Of a stretch of 64,000 nucleotides of DNA, positions 39,540 to 47,910 are shown one piece after another. The translations under genes and the position numbers were made by a program. The number at the start of each line of letters is the position of its first letter. Within the stretch, counting starts at the first letter, position 1. The notes under the pieces are model-generated. The model was not told the origin of the DNA. It worked only from the letters and a program-made list of their open reading frames with translations, and ran no database searches. Source of the stretch: Proteus alimentorum (GTDB lineage Bacteria; Pseudomonadota; Gammaproteobacteria; Enterobacterales; Enterobacteriaceae); contig NZ_NBVR01000018.1 of assembly GCF_002607735.1 (NCBI RefSeq), positions 1 to 64,000 of the forward strand, given 5' to 3'.

Positions 39540-40097
39540 TTATTTAAAATGAATACCTTCAAATTTCATTTCTTCTTTTGGTATTTCTAGCAATTGCATA
39601 CGTTCAAAGCGGAAAAGGCCAGCAATTAAGCTATCAGGAAACATCTCTATTGCGGTGTTGTAGTTGGTGGTTGCATCATTAAACCCTTCACGACGTTGTG
39701 CAATTTTATTTTCTACATCACTAACGCCTGTTTGAAGTAGTGCTAATTGTTCACCTGAAATTAACGTCGGATAATTTTCAGCAAGGGCAATCATACCTCG
39801 CAGTGCTGTATTCATCTCATTTGTTGCGCTGATTTTTTCATTAATATTTTGTGCTTTGAAATAGCGTTGTCTTGCGTCACTTAATGCAATAAATACACTT
39901 TTTTCGTGCTCCATTGCTTTTTCAGCTATCGCCATTAATTGAGGAATTTGGTCAGCTCTTTGTTTTAAAATAACGTCAATATTCGCAAACTGATTGCTGA
40001 CTTGATTGCGTGTCGCAATAAGACGGTTGTAAATTGAAATTCCCCAACCAATAAAAAGAACGATAAGAACAAGTAAAATAATCGCCATTATTGTCAT
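39540..40097 (-). CDS. LemA-family membrane protein (first copy)
   Basis: A 185-residue LemA protein with one N-terminal membrane helix and the canonical IYNRLIATRNQVSNQFANID core, KAMEHEK and NYNTAIEMFPDSLIAGLF near the end. The AAGGGA ribosome site precedes ATG 40097; a second ATG is three codons in. First gene of the four-gene minus-strand cluster; 21 bp separate it from the GIDE-like gene. The gene's upstream region is occupied by the ERIC-like repeat array. Confidence 0.86.
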   Translation of the reverse strand: MTIMAIILLVLIVLFIGWGISIYNRLIATRNQVSNQFANIDVILKQRADQIPQLMAIAEKAMEHEKSVFIALSDARQRYFKAQNINEKISATNEMNTALRGMIALAENYPTLISGEQLALLQTGVSDVENKIAQRREGFNDATTNYNTAIEMFPDSLIAGLFRFERMQLLEIPKEEMKFEGIHFK

Positions 40098-40233
40098 CGT
40101 GATCCCTTCCTCTCAATATTTAATAAATAATGATAGCTAAATTAAAAAGTGATTATGGTTTTTAATTAAATTATGAGAATAAGTTAGAGAAAGATGAAGG
40201 AATATACAATCAGAAAGGGCGCAAATATCTAGG

Positions 40234-40428
40234 ATACTCGTCATACTTCAAGTTGCAGCGTTGTTGACTACATTCATTCGTACTAGTCACATACTTATAT
40301 ACTCGTCATACTTCAAGTTGCAGCGTTGTTGACTATATTCATTCGTTCTAGTCACATACTTATATACTCGTCATACTTCAAGTTGCAGCGTTGTTGACTA
40401 CATTCATTCGTACTAGTCACATACTTAT
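40234..40428. repeat. Tandem array, 65-bp unit x3 (left arm of ERIC-like element)
   Basis: Copies begin ATACTCGTCATACTTCAAG at 40234, 40299 and 40364, exactly 65 bp apart and nearly identical (one copy has two or three substitutions). The third copy continues into the palindrome core ACATACTTATGTATGCTCCTAG. The units are contiguous with no spacers. The sequence matches one arm of an ERIC-like palindrome. Confidence 0.9.
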
Positions 40429-40482
40429 GTATGCTCCTAGCATCTCATTCATTTGTCGCCTAGCTGCACCTTGAATTATTTA
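40415..40482. repeat. ERIC-like palindrome core
   Basis: CTAGTCACATACTTATGTATGCTCCTAG corresponds to the centre of the enterobacterial ERIC element (the facing AAGTAAGTGAC and ATGTAAGCTCC segments) with several substitutions. It joins the 65-bp array on the left to the 44-bp array on the right. Recognised from memory of ERIC; alignment would confirm. Confidence 0.7.
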
Positions 40483-40625
40483 GAGTATCGACTTGTTATA
40501 TTTCAAGTTGCACCTTGAATTATTTAGAGTATCGACTTGTTATATTTCAAGTTGCACCTTGAATTATTTAGAGTATCGACTTGTTATACTTCAAGTTGCA
40601 CCTTGAGTTATTTAAGGTGCAACTA
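40471..40625. repeat. Tandem array, 44-bp unit x3 plus partial (right arm)
   Basis: Copies begin TTGAATTATTTAGAGTATCG at 40471, 40515 and 40559, 44 bp apart; a degenerate fourth start is at 40603. Each unit contains the arm sequence TTTCAAGTTGCACC. Ends 13 bp before the glpQ stop codon. Confidence 0.9.
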
Positions 40626-40637
40626 GAATGCGACGAG

Positions 40638-41717
40638 TTATTTCGCTTGTTTTTGTAAGAATTTAACGCCTAAATCTGGGAAGTCAGTAAAGACACCCTC
40701 AGCACCCGCTTGGTTATAAATGATATCGTAAAGCTGATCACCATCTTTTGCGTATTTAGGCAGTTTATCAACACGAACCGTAAACGGATGAATAGTCAGT
40801 TTATTAGCATGAGCATCAGCAGCCATACCCGTTAAGGTAATTTTTTCTGGTGTTGAATTTTCTTCGACTAACATGTGGTAGTCAGGGCCAATACCATCAG
40901 CATAAGTGGCAATTTCTTTCATTGCACCGGGCTTGAACATCCACTCATAACTGTAGTTTGTCCATGTACCATCAGGTTGTTTCTCATAGGTCTCATTCCA
41001 GTCGGTATAAGCAATTAACTGAACAAGTTTTAGATCCATGCCCATTTTGGGCATCAGTTCTGTTTTGATGCGTTTTAGGTCGTTAGCATCAAATGATTGC
41101 AGATAAACATTGTCGGTTTTTTTCGTATAACCATACTGTTTAAGCACTTCGAGCACTTTAGAGGTAATGTCTTTACCTTCTTGTTCATGGAACCAAGGTG
41201 CTTTAATTTCAGGGTAAATACCAATATCTTGCCCTGTTGACTTGTTTAGACCTTGGATAAATTCAATTTCTTCTTGGAAAGTATGTACACGGAAATCCGA
41301 TTTACCCATAGGGAAACGGTTTGGATAACTTTGGACTTTTTTACCGTCAACAATGTCGAAACCTTCCGTAAATTTCAGTCCTTTAATTTCTTCAAGCGTA
41401 AAGTCGATAGCGTAATAACGACCATCTTTTCTTGCTCTATTAGGATAACGATCAGCCACATCTGTCACACGATCAAGATAGTGGTCATGTAAAACAACTA
41501 ATTCGTTGTCTTTGGTCATCACTAAGTCTTGTTCAAGATAATCTGCGCCTTGGGCATAAGCTAATGCTTTGGCAGGAAGCGTATGTTCAGGCAAATAACC
41601 ACTTGCACCACGGTGAGCGATAACAACCTTATCACTTGCCGCTTGTGCGATTGCACTTAAAGATAGAGTTAAAAGAACGCCTGCAACTAACGGTTTTATT
41701 CTAAAAGATGTACTCAT
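40638..41717 (-). CDS. glpQ: Periplasmic glycerophosphodiester phosphodiesterase GlpQ
   Basis: A 359-residue periplasmic enzyme hydrolysing glycerophosphodiesters to sn-glycerol-3-phosphate and an alcohol. A Sec signal peptide (residues 1-26, ending SAIAQA) precedes the catalytic core: IAHRGASGYLPEHT, DYLEQDLVMTKD and VVLHDHYLDRVTD with the active His/Glu/Asp. ATG 41717 with GGAG ten bases upstream is preferred to the longer frame that runs into the glpT terminator. Downstream of glpT on the same strand; supplies G3P to GlpT. Confidence 0.94.
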   Translation of the reverse strand: MSTSFRIKPLVAGVLLTLSLSAIAQAASDKVVIAHRGASGYLPEHTLPAKALAYAQGADYLEQDLVMTKDNELVVLHDHYLDRVTDVADRYPNRARKDGRYYAIDFTLEEIKGLKFTEGFDIVDGKKVQSYPNRFPMGKSDFRVHTFQEEIEFIQGLNKSTGQDIGIYPEIKAPWFHEQEGKDITSKVLEVLKQYGYTKKTDNVYLQSFDANDLKRIKTELMPKMGMDLKLVQLIAYTDWNETYEKQPDGTWTNYSYEWMFKPGAMKEIATYADGIGPDYHMLVEENSTPEKITLTGMAADAHANKLTIHPFTVRVDKLPKYAKDGDQLYDIIYNQAGAEGVFTDFPDLGVKFLQKQAK

Positions 41718-41770
41718 AAAGCTGCTCCATTTTAATTCTACGTACAATAAAGTTATGTACAATTGGCAAT

Positions 41771-41804
41771 AAAAAAGCCACATCAAAACAGTTGATGTGG
41801 CTTG
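41771..41804 (-). terminator. Intercistronic terminator between glpT and glpQ
   Basis: Perfect stem AAGCCACATCAA / TTGATGTGGCTT; on the minus strand it is followed by TTTTTT. It lies after glpT and before glpQ, so it probably reduces read-through into glpQ. Confidence 0.75.
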
Positions 41805-41852
41805 GTTTTTAGAGATGAGATTTAACGAATTTCATAAATAATCAGTTAGCGA

Positions 41853-43205
41853 TTATTCGTACTTCTGAAGCATTTCACGTTTGTGTTTGGTTTCAGTAAC
41901 CATCACGATAAGTAATAACACAACAGACAGTGCACTACCGCCGATCATGACCATAAAGCCGCCATCCCAACCGAAGTAGTCAACGGTATAACCTACGATA
42001 GCACTCGCCGCAACAGAGCCACCTAAGTAACCGAATAGACCAGTAAAGCCTGCTGCTGTACCTGCTGCTTTTTTCGGTGCAAGCTCAAGAGCATGCAGAC
42101 CAATCAACATAACAGGACCGTAGATTAAGAAACCGATGATTAACATACATGCCATATCAACATTCGGGTTACCCGCTGGGTTCATCCAGAATACGATAGT
42201 GGCGATAGTGACTAAGGTCATGAAGAACACACCAGTTGCACCACGGTTACCTTTGAACACTTTATCTGACATCCAACCACACAGCAGTGTGCCCGGAATA
42301 CCCGCGTATTCGTATAAGAAGTAAGCCCATGATGATTTATCCATTGCGAAGTCTTTTACTTCACGCAGATAAGTTGGTGACCAGTCCAGCACGCCGTAAC
42401 GCAGTAAGTAAACGAACACGTTCGCAATTGCAATCATCCACAGAAGTTTGTTAGGGAACACATACTTCATAAAGATTTCTTTTGCAGTCAGTTCTTGCTC
42501 GTCTGTTTCTTTATAATCAGGTGGATAGTCGTTTTTGTATTCTTCAATTGGTGGAAGACCACAAGATTGTGGTGTATCACGCATTAATGCGAATGCAATC
42601 ATAGCAACTAAAATTGCTGCAAATGCTGGCATATATAACGCGGCTTTCCAGTCGTTAAACCACGCCATACCTAATAAGAACAGTAATGGAGGTAAACCAC
42701 CACCGACGTTATGCGCACAGTTCCAAATAGAAACGATACCGCCACGTTCTTTTTGTGACCACCAGTGCACCATGGTACGTCCACAAGGAGGCCAACCCAT
42801 ACCTTGGAACCAACCACAAAGGAACAACAGAACGAACATTACCATAATGCTCGAAGTTGCCCATGGTACAAAGCCCATAAATAGCATCACTAGGGACGCT
42901 AAAATAAGACCTGCTGGTAAGAAATAACGCGGGTTAGCACGGTCAGAGAACGAACCCATGATAAACTTAGAGAAACCGTAAGCAATCGAGATCCCTGATA
43001 GAGCAAAACCTAGGTCACCTTTAGAAAACCCTTCTTCTACAAGATAAGGCATTGCTAACGCAAAGTTTTTTCTTACTAAATAATAAGCAGCGTAACCGAA
43101 GAAAATCCCCATAAAGATCTGCCAACGCAGACGACGATAGACAGGATCTATCTGCTCTTTTGGCAAACGCGCTTTATGTGGCGCAGGTCTAAACAGACTT
43201 AACAT
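41853..43205 (-). CDS. glpT: sn-Glycerol-3-phosphate:phosphate antiporter GlpT
   Basis: A 450-residue major-facilitator antiporter with twelve helices (E. coli GlpT 452). The conserved [20 protein letters not shown] start, [12 protein letters not shown] loop and [20 protein letters not shown] segment are present, including the substrate arginines. It imports G3P, and incidentally fosfomycin, in exchange for phosphate. Divergent from glpABC and sharing a CRP site and GlpR-like operators. Confidence 0.95.
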   Translation of the reverse strand: MLSLFRPAPHKARLPKEQIDPVYRRLRWQIFMGIFFGYAAYYLVRKNFALAMPYLVEEGFSKGDLGFALSGISIAYGFSKFIMGSFSDRANPRYFLPAGLILASLVMLFMGFVPWATSSIMVMFVLLFLCGWFQGMGWPPCGRTMVHWWSQKERGGIVSIWNCAHNVGGGLPPLLFLLGMAWFNDWKAALYMPAFAAILVAMIAFALMRDTPQSCGLPPIEEYKNDYPPDYKETDEQELTAKEIFMKYVFPNKLLWMIAIANVFVYLLRYGVLDWSPTYLREVKDFAMDKSSWAYFLYEYAGIPGTLLCGWMSDKVFKGNRGATGVFFMTLVTIATIVFWMNPAGNPNVDMACMLIIGFLIYGPVMLIGLHALELAPKKAAGTAAGFTGLFGYLGGSVAASAIVGYTVDYFGWDGGFMVMIGGSALSVVLLLIVMVTETKHKREMLQKYE

Positions 43206-43253
43206 ATTAGCCTCCGATGGCTTTTATTTTAATATGTTGATATTAAATAATGA

Positions 43254-43297
43254 CAAAACGAACAGTGAAAATATCAAAAAATTTTCTTTAACGAACT
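43254..43297. promoter_or_regulatory. Candidate GlpR half-operators near glpT
   Basis: AAAACGAACAGT (43256-43267) and TTTAACGAACTT (43286-43297) share the AACGAAC half of the GlpR operator AATGTTCGATAACGAACATT. They lie just upstream of the glpT start. Match is to half sites only. Confidence 0.35.
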
Positions 43298-43418
43298 TAA
43301 TAGTAAACTTATACAATCAAATTTACTGTGAGGTATTACTCAGTTGTCGAATAATTTTTCAAGATGTGTAATTTTGAGTGATATGTTAACTTTATCAAAT
43401 ACTTTTTGTTAAATAATT

Positions 43419-43434
43419 TGTGATTAGTATCACA
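43419..43434. promoter_or_regulatory. CRP site between glpT and glpA
   Basis: TGTGATTAGTATCACA is a perfect TGTGA-N6-TCACA palindrome placed in the glpT-glpA divergent region, consistent with catabolite control of both operons. Confidence 0.85.
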
Positions 43435-43476
43435 GATGTGGTTTTAATTTTTCACTCGTGAGCGTTTCTCTTTCGT

Positions 43477-43496
43477 TTTTGCTCATTATCAAACAT
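43477..43496. promoter_or_regulatory. Candidate GlpR operator upstream of glpA
   Basis: Read on the minus strand, AATGTTTGATAATGAGCAAA matches the GlpR consensus AATGTTCGATAACGAACATT at most positions. It lies about 90 bp before glpA. Inference from similarity. Confidence 0.5.
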
Positions 43497-43585
43497 TAAC
43501 CACATTTTTTGTGTATCTTATACACTATAATTAACGCTAAAGAATAATTAAGCGTTTGCTGAATGTAATGTGAGAGGGCATCTCT

Positions 43586-45244
43586 ATGATGAGCGGTTCA
43601 CCAGTGACAGAAACTGATGTCATTATTATTGGCGGGGGAGCAACCGGTGCAGGCATGGCAAGAGACTGTGCACGCCGTGGATTACGTTGCGTCCTGCTAG
43701 AAAGACATGATATTGCAACCGGGGCAACCGGTCGAAATCATGGATTGTTACACAGTGGTGCGCGTTATGCAGTAACAGACCCAGAGTCAGCGCGTGAGTG
43801 TATTGAAGAAAACATGATTTTAAAACGGGTCGCTCGTCATTGTGTTGAAAAAACGGATGGCCTTTTTATTACCCTTCCTGAAGATTCTTTAGAGTTTCAA
43901 CAGACCTTTATTCAATCTTGCCAAGCCGCAGGTATTGATGCTCAAGCGATTTCACCCGAAGAAGCTATTCGCTTAGAGCCATCTGTTAACCCAAATTTAA
44001 TCGGCGCGGTTAAAGTGCCAGATGGTACTGTCGATCCTTTTCGTTTAACGGCCGCAAATATGTTAGATGCCCGCGAACATGGTGCTCAAGTACTGACTTA
44101 TCATGAAGTCGTTGGACTTATTCGCGAAGGTGATCGTGTTAAAGGCGTGAAAGTTTACGATCATCAAGCGAAAAAACTGTATGAAATTCGCGCCCAAATA
44201 GTGGCAAATGCAGGGGGAATTTGGGGGCAAAAAATCGCTGAATATGGCGAGTTAAAAGTACGTATGTTCCCAGCCAAAGGCGCGTTGTTAATTTTGGGTC
44301 ATCGTATTAACAATATGGTGATCAACCGCTGTCGTAAACCCGCAGATGCCGATATTTTAGTGCCTGGCGATACCATTTCATTGATTGGTACAACATCCAC
44401 ACGAGTACCTTACGATGAAATCGACAATATGTATGTCACTCCTGAAGAAGTCGATATTCTTATTCGTGAAGGTTCAATGTTAGCGCCAAAACTGGCTCAA
44501 ACTCGAATTTTACGTGCTTATGCTGGTGTACGTCCTTTAGTTGCCAGTGATGATGATCCCTCTGGCCGTAATGTTAGCCGTGGTATTGTTTTACTCGACC
44601 ATGCGCAGCGTGATGGATTAGAAGGCTTTATTACTATTACTGGCGGTAAATTAATGACTTACCGTTTAATGGCTGAATGGGCAACAGATAAAATCTGCGA
44701 AAAATTAAATGTCTCTGCTAAATGTACAACGGCAGAAGAAGCCTTACCGGGCTCTCGCCAATCTGCAGAGCAAGCATTACGTAGCGTTGTTTCATTGCCT
44801 GCGCCAATTCGTGGCTCTGCGGTTTATCGCCATGGTGATTTAGCCAATAAATTATTGAGCAATGAACGTAGCGATAAGAGTTTAGTCTGTGAATGTGAAG
44901 CCGTTACTGCGGGGGAAGTTCGCTACGCTGTTAACTCTTTAACTGTCAATAACTTACTTGATTTGCGCCGCCGTACTCGCGTGGGGATGGGAACATGCCA
45001 AGGTGAACTTTGTGCTTGTCGTGCTGCGGGTTTATTAAACCGTTTGCAAGTCACTACTCCTCACGAATCAGAACAACAGCTTGCCCATTTCTTAAATGAG
45101 CGTTGGAAAGGTATTCGACCAATTGCTTGGGGTAATGCGTTGCGTGAGAGTGAATTTACCAGTTGGGTTTACCAAGGTTTATGTGGTTTAGATGCTGATA
45201 TGATTGAAAAAACAGCTTCAGCGGAGGCAGATAATGAAATTTGA
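43586..45244 (+). CDS. glpA: Anaerobic glycerol-3-phosphate dehydrogenase subunit A
   Basis: A 552-residue FAD enzyme oxidising G3P to dihydroxyacetone phosphate with menaquinone. FAD motif DVIIIGGGATGAGMARDCA is at residues 10-28; TGRNHGLLHSGARYAV, LRAYAGVRPL and GGKLMTYRLMAEWA are typical. The C-terminal BFD-like cysteines are present (CECEAVT and GTCQGELCACRAAG). Starts at tandem ATGATG (43586/43589) after GAGAGGG. Overlaps glpB by 11 bp. Confidence 0.95.
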   Translation: MMSGSPVTETDVIIIGGGATGAGMARDCARRGLRCVLLERHDIATGATGRNHGLLHSGARYAVTDPESARECIEENMILKRVARHCVEKTDGLFITLPEDSLEFQQTFIQSCQAAGIDAQAISPEEAIRLEPSVNPNLIGAVKVPDGTVDPFRLTAANMLDAREHGAQVLTYHEVVGLIREGDRVKGVKVYDHQAKKLYEIRAQIVANAGGIWGQKIAEYGELKVRMFPAKGALLILGHRINNMVINRCRKPADADILVPGDTISLIGTTSTRVPYDEIDNMYVTPEEVDILIREGSMLAPKLAQTRILRAYAGVRPLVASDDDPSGRNVSRGIVLLDHAQRDGLEGFITITGGKLMTYRLMAEWATDKICEKLNVSAKCTTAEEALPGSRQSAEQALRSVVSLPAPIRGSAVYRHGDLANKLLSNERSDKSLVCECEAVTAGEVRYAVNSLTVNNLLDLRRRTRVGMGTCQGELCACRAAGLLNRLQVTTPHESEQQLAHFLNERWKGIRPIAWGNALRESEFTSWVYQGLCGLDADMIEKTASAEADNEI

Positions 45245-46541
45245 CGTCATCATTATAGGTAGCGGGCTTGCAGGTTTAACCGCAGGTATTCGTCTTGCTG
45301 AAGCCGGTAAGTCTTGCGCAATTATCAGTAATGGTCAAAGCGCACTACATTTTTCATCAGGGTCGCTAGATCTATTAACTCACCTTCCTGATGGTTCGTT
45401 AGTGACTCAACCTAAAAAAGCGTTGGCAGCATTGGCTGAGCTTGCGCCGAAACATCCTTATAGCCGTATGGGGGAAACTCAAGTTTCAACCTTAATTGAA
45501 CAGGCTCAAGCATTATTATCAAGTACTAAAGGTCTTGAATACCAAGGTAATGGTGATGAAAACCATTATCGTATTACACCTGTTGGGCGTTCACGTATGA
45601 GTTGGATGAGTCCAAAACGTGTACCAACTCATGGTGTTGATCAAGCGTTGCCATGGAAAAAACTGGCTGTTGTTGGCATTGAAGGCTTCTTAGATTTTCA
45701 GCCACAATTTGCAAGCAGTACGTTGAATGAGCAAGGTGTTGAGTCTATTCCTTATCATATTCACTTACCGTTATTAGACAGATTGCGTGATAATCCAAGT
45801 GAATTTAGAGCCGTCAATATTGCGCGCTATTTAGATAAGCCTGAAAACACTAAAGCGTTAGCGGAAGAGCTGAAAAAGCATATCGATGATAGTGTTGAAG
45901 CGGTTATTTTACCTGCATGTATTGGGCTGGATGCTGAAGATCCTGTGACGCTACTTCAACAACTTGTCGGTAAACCTATCTGTTTATTACCGACATTGCC
46001 ACCATCACTATTAGGTATTCGTTTACATCAAGCATTAAAACTGCGTTTCCAAAAAGCTGGCGGTTTAATCATGCCGGGCGATCGTGTAGAGCAAGTTGAT
46101 TTAATGGGTAATAAAGTTACAGGTATTCATACTCGAAACCATACTGACATTCCTATTCGTAGTGAACATGTTGTATTAGCAACAGGCAGTTTCTTCAATA
46201 ATGGGTTAATTGCAGAGTTTGATCGTGTCTATGAACCCTTGATGGAACTTGATTTGCTAGAGGCATTACCGCGTAATGAGTGGACACAAGTGAATGTCTT
46301 TGCAAAACAGCCTTATATGCGATTTGGTGTTGATACAGATAGCCAATTAAGACCGATGAAATATGGCGAAGTCTTAGAGAATGTTTACGCCGTAGGTGCT
46401 GTATTAGGTGGGTTTGACCCTCTTAATGAAGGTTGTGGCGCAGGTGTTTCAATGATCAGCGCACTTTATGCAGCGCAACAAATTTTACAGCACAATAAAT
46501 CAGAACAGACCACATCTGCGGTTGTGGAGGCAGCACAATGA
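45234..46541 (+). CDS. glpB: Anaerobic glycerol-3-phosphate dehydrogenase subunit B
   Basis: A 435-residue flavoprotein (FMN-type subunit of GlpABC) with an N-terminal MKFDVIIIGSGLAGLTAGIRLA nucleotide-binding motif (residues 1-22, quoted as recognised) and GCGAGVSMISALYAA near the end. ATG 45234 has GGAGG seven bases upstream and lies inside the end of glpA; an upstream in-frame start at 45204 is inside glpA with no site. Somewhat longer than E. coli GlpB (419). Four-base overlap with glpC. Confidence 0.93.
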   Translation: MKFDVIIIGSGLAGLTAGIRLAEAGKSCAIISNGQSALHFSSGSLDLLTHLPDGSLVTQPKKALAALAELAPKHPYSRMGETQVSTLIEQAQALLSSTKGLEYQGNGDENHYRITPVGRSRMSWMSPKRVPTHGVDQALPWKKLAVVGIEGFLDFQPQFASSTLNEQGVESIPYHIHLPLLDRLRDNPSEFRAVNIARYLDKPENTKALAEELKKHIDDSVEAVILPACIGLDAEDPVTLLQQLVGKPICLLPTLPPSLLGIRLHQALKLRFQKAGGLIMPGDRVEQVDLMGNKVTGIHTRNHTDIPIRSEHVVLATGSFFNNGLIAEFDRVYEPLMELDLLEALPRNEWTQVNVFAKQPYMRFGVDTDSQLRPMKYGEVLENVYAVGAVLGGFDPLNEGCGAGVSMISALYAAQQILQHNKSEQTTSAVVEAAQ

Positions 46542-47731
46542 GTTTACATGATAACAGTTTTGAAGCGTGCATTAAGTGTACTGTTTGTACAACTTACTGC
46601 CCTGTTGCAAAAGTAAATCCACTTTATCCAGGCCCTAAACAAGCCGGCCCTGATGGTGAGCGTTTACGCTTAAAAGATCCAATGCTTTATGATGAAGCAT
46701 TGAAATATTGCACCAATTGTAAGCGTTGTGAAGTTGCTTGTCCGTCAGATGTGAAGATTGGTGACATCATTTCGCGTGCGAAACTGAACTACAATACAAA
46801 AACACCCAAACTTCGTGATGCTATTTTAAGTCATACGGATCTAATGGGCACATTATCAACGCCAATGGCGCCGATAGTAAACACCATCACAGGATTAAAA
46901 CCTGTACGTAAGATCTTGGATAAAGCACTTAAAATCGACCATCGTCGTGAATTACCAAAATACTCTTTTGGTACATTTAGAACATGGATGAAAAAACAAG
47001 TTGAAGAGCAGGCGCGTTTTAAAGATCAAGTTGCCTTCTTCCATGGTTGTTACGCTAACTATAACCACCCACAATTAGGGAAAGATTTAGTTAAAGTATT
47101 CAACAAAATGGAGATTGGTGTTCAGTTATTAAAACGTGAAAAATGCTGTGGTGTTGCATTAATCGCGAATGGTTTTGTTAAACAAGCTAAAAAACAAGCT
47201 GCTGTAAACCTTGAATCTCTGACAGAAAAAATTGTTGAAAACAATATTCCTGTGGTTGCAACATCATCAACCTGTACTTTCACTATTCGTGATGAGTATG
47301 AACATATCCTTGATGTTGATACATCAAAAGTACGTGAAAATATTGAATTAGCAACACGTTATATTTATCGCTTATTAGAAGAAGGTCGTGAATTACCACT
47401 GAAACACACTCCATTAAAAGTGGCGTATCACACGCCTTGCCATATGGAAAAAATGGGTTGGACAGCCTATTCCATTGATTTAATTAAACGTATCCCAGGT
47501 GTTGAGGTCATTGTTTTAGATTCTCAATGCTGTGGTATTGCCGGAACTTACGGTTTTAAATCTGAAAACTACGATGTTGCTCAAGGCATTGGTGCGGGCT
47601 TATTCCGCCAAATTGAAGAGAGTGGCTGTGATTTGGTGATCACAGACTGTGAAACCTGTAAATGGCAAATTGAGATGTCAACGACGAAAAAATGTGAACA
47701 CCCCATTAGTTTATTGGCAAGAGCATTATAA
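46538..47731 (+). CDS. glpC: Anaerobic glycerol-3-phosphate dehydrogenase subunit C
   Basis: A 397-residue membrane-associated iron-sulfur subunit. Two ferredoxin clusters are at the N-terminus (CIKCTVCTTYCP and CTNCKRCEVACP), and two CCG domains follow (EKCCGVA and DSQCCGIAGTYG) that take electrons to menaquinone. ATGA overlap with glpB. Last gene of glpABC and followed by a strong terminator. Confidence 0.95.
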   Translation: MSLHDNSFEACIKCTVCTTYCPVAKVNPLYPGPKQAGPDGERLRLKDPMLYDEALKYCTNCKRCEVACPSDVKIGDIISRAKLNYNTKTPKLRDAILSHTDLMGTLSTPMAPIVNTITGLKPVRKILDKALKIDHRRELPKYSFGTFRTWMKKQVEEQARFKDQVAFFHGCYANYNHPQLGKDLVKVFNKMEIGVQLLKREKCCGVALIANGFVKQAKKQAAVNLESLTEKIVENNIPVVATSSTCTFTIRDEYEHILDVDTSKVRENIELATRYIYRLLEEGRELPLKHTPLKVAYHTPCHMEKMGWTAYSIDLIKRIPGVEVIVLDSQCCGIAGTYGFKSENYDVAQGIGAGLFRQIEESGCDLVITDCETCKWQIEMSTTKKCEHPISLLARAL

Positions 47732-47786
47732 GTATTGCCTATTAGATAATAAAAAAGTAATTGATTACTAAGATAACAAGCAGCTA

Positions 47787-47826
47787 GGGAATAAAAGAGG
47801 ATCTTTTATTCCCTTTTTTTATTTTT
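47787..47826 (+). terminator. Terminator of glpABC
   Basis: GGGAATAAAAGA / TCTTTTATTCCC hairpin with a three-base loop, followed by TTTTTTTATTTTT. Confidence 0.85.
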
Positions 47827-47910
47827 AGCAAAAAAGAGATGAAATATAAGATAGTAAGGAAATTAAATAACCTGATACTGTGGTTCAGAGGTTATTTAAT
47901 ACTTTCATTT

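Noticed and set aside
40234-40625. Possible CRISPR array
   Set aside because: Units are contiguous with no unique spacers, two different periods (65 and 44 bp) occur, and no cas genes are nearby; they are ERIC-arm tandem repeats.
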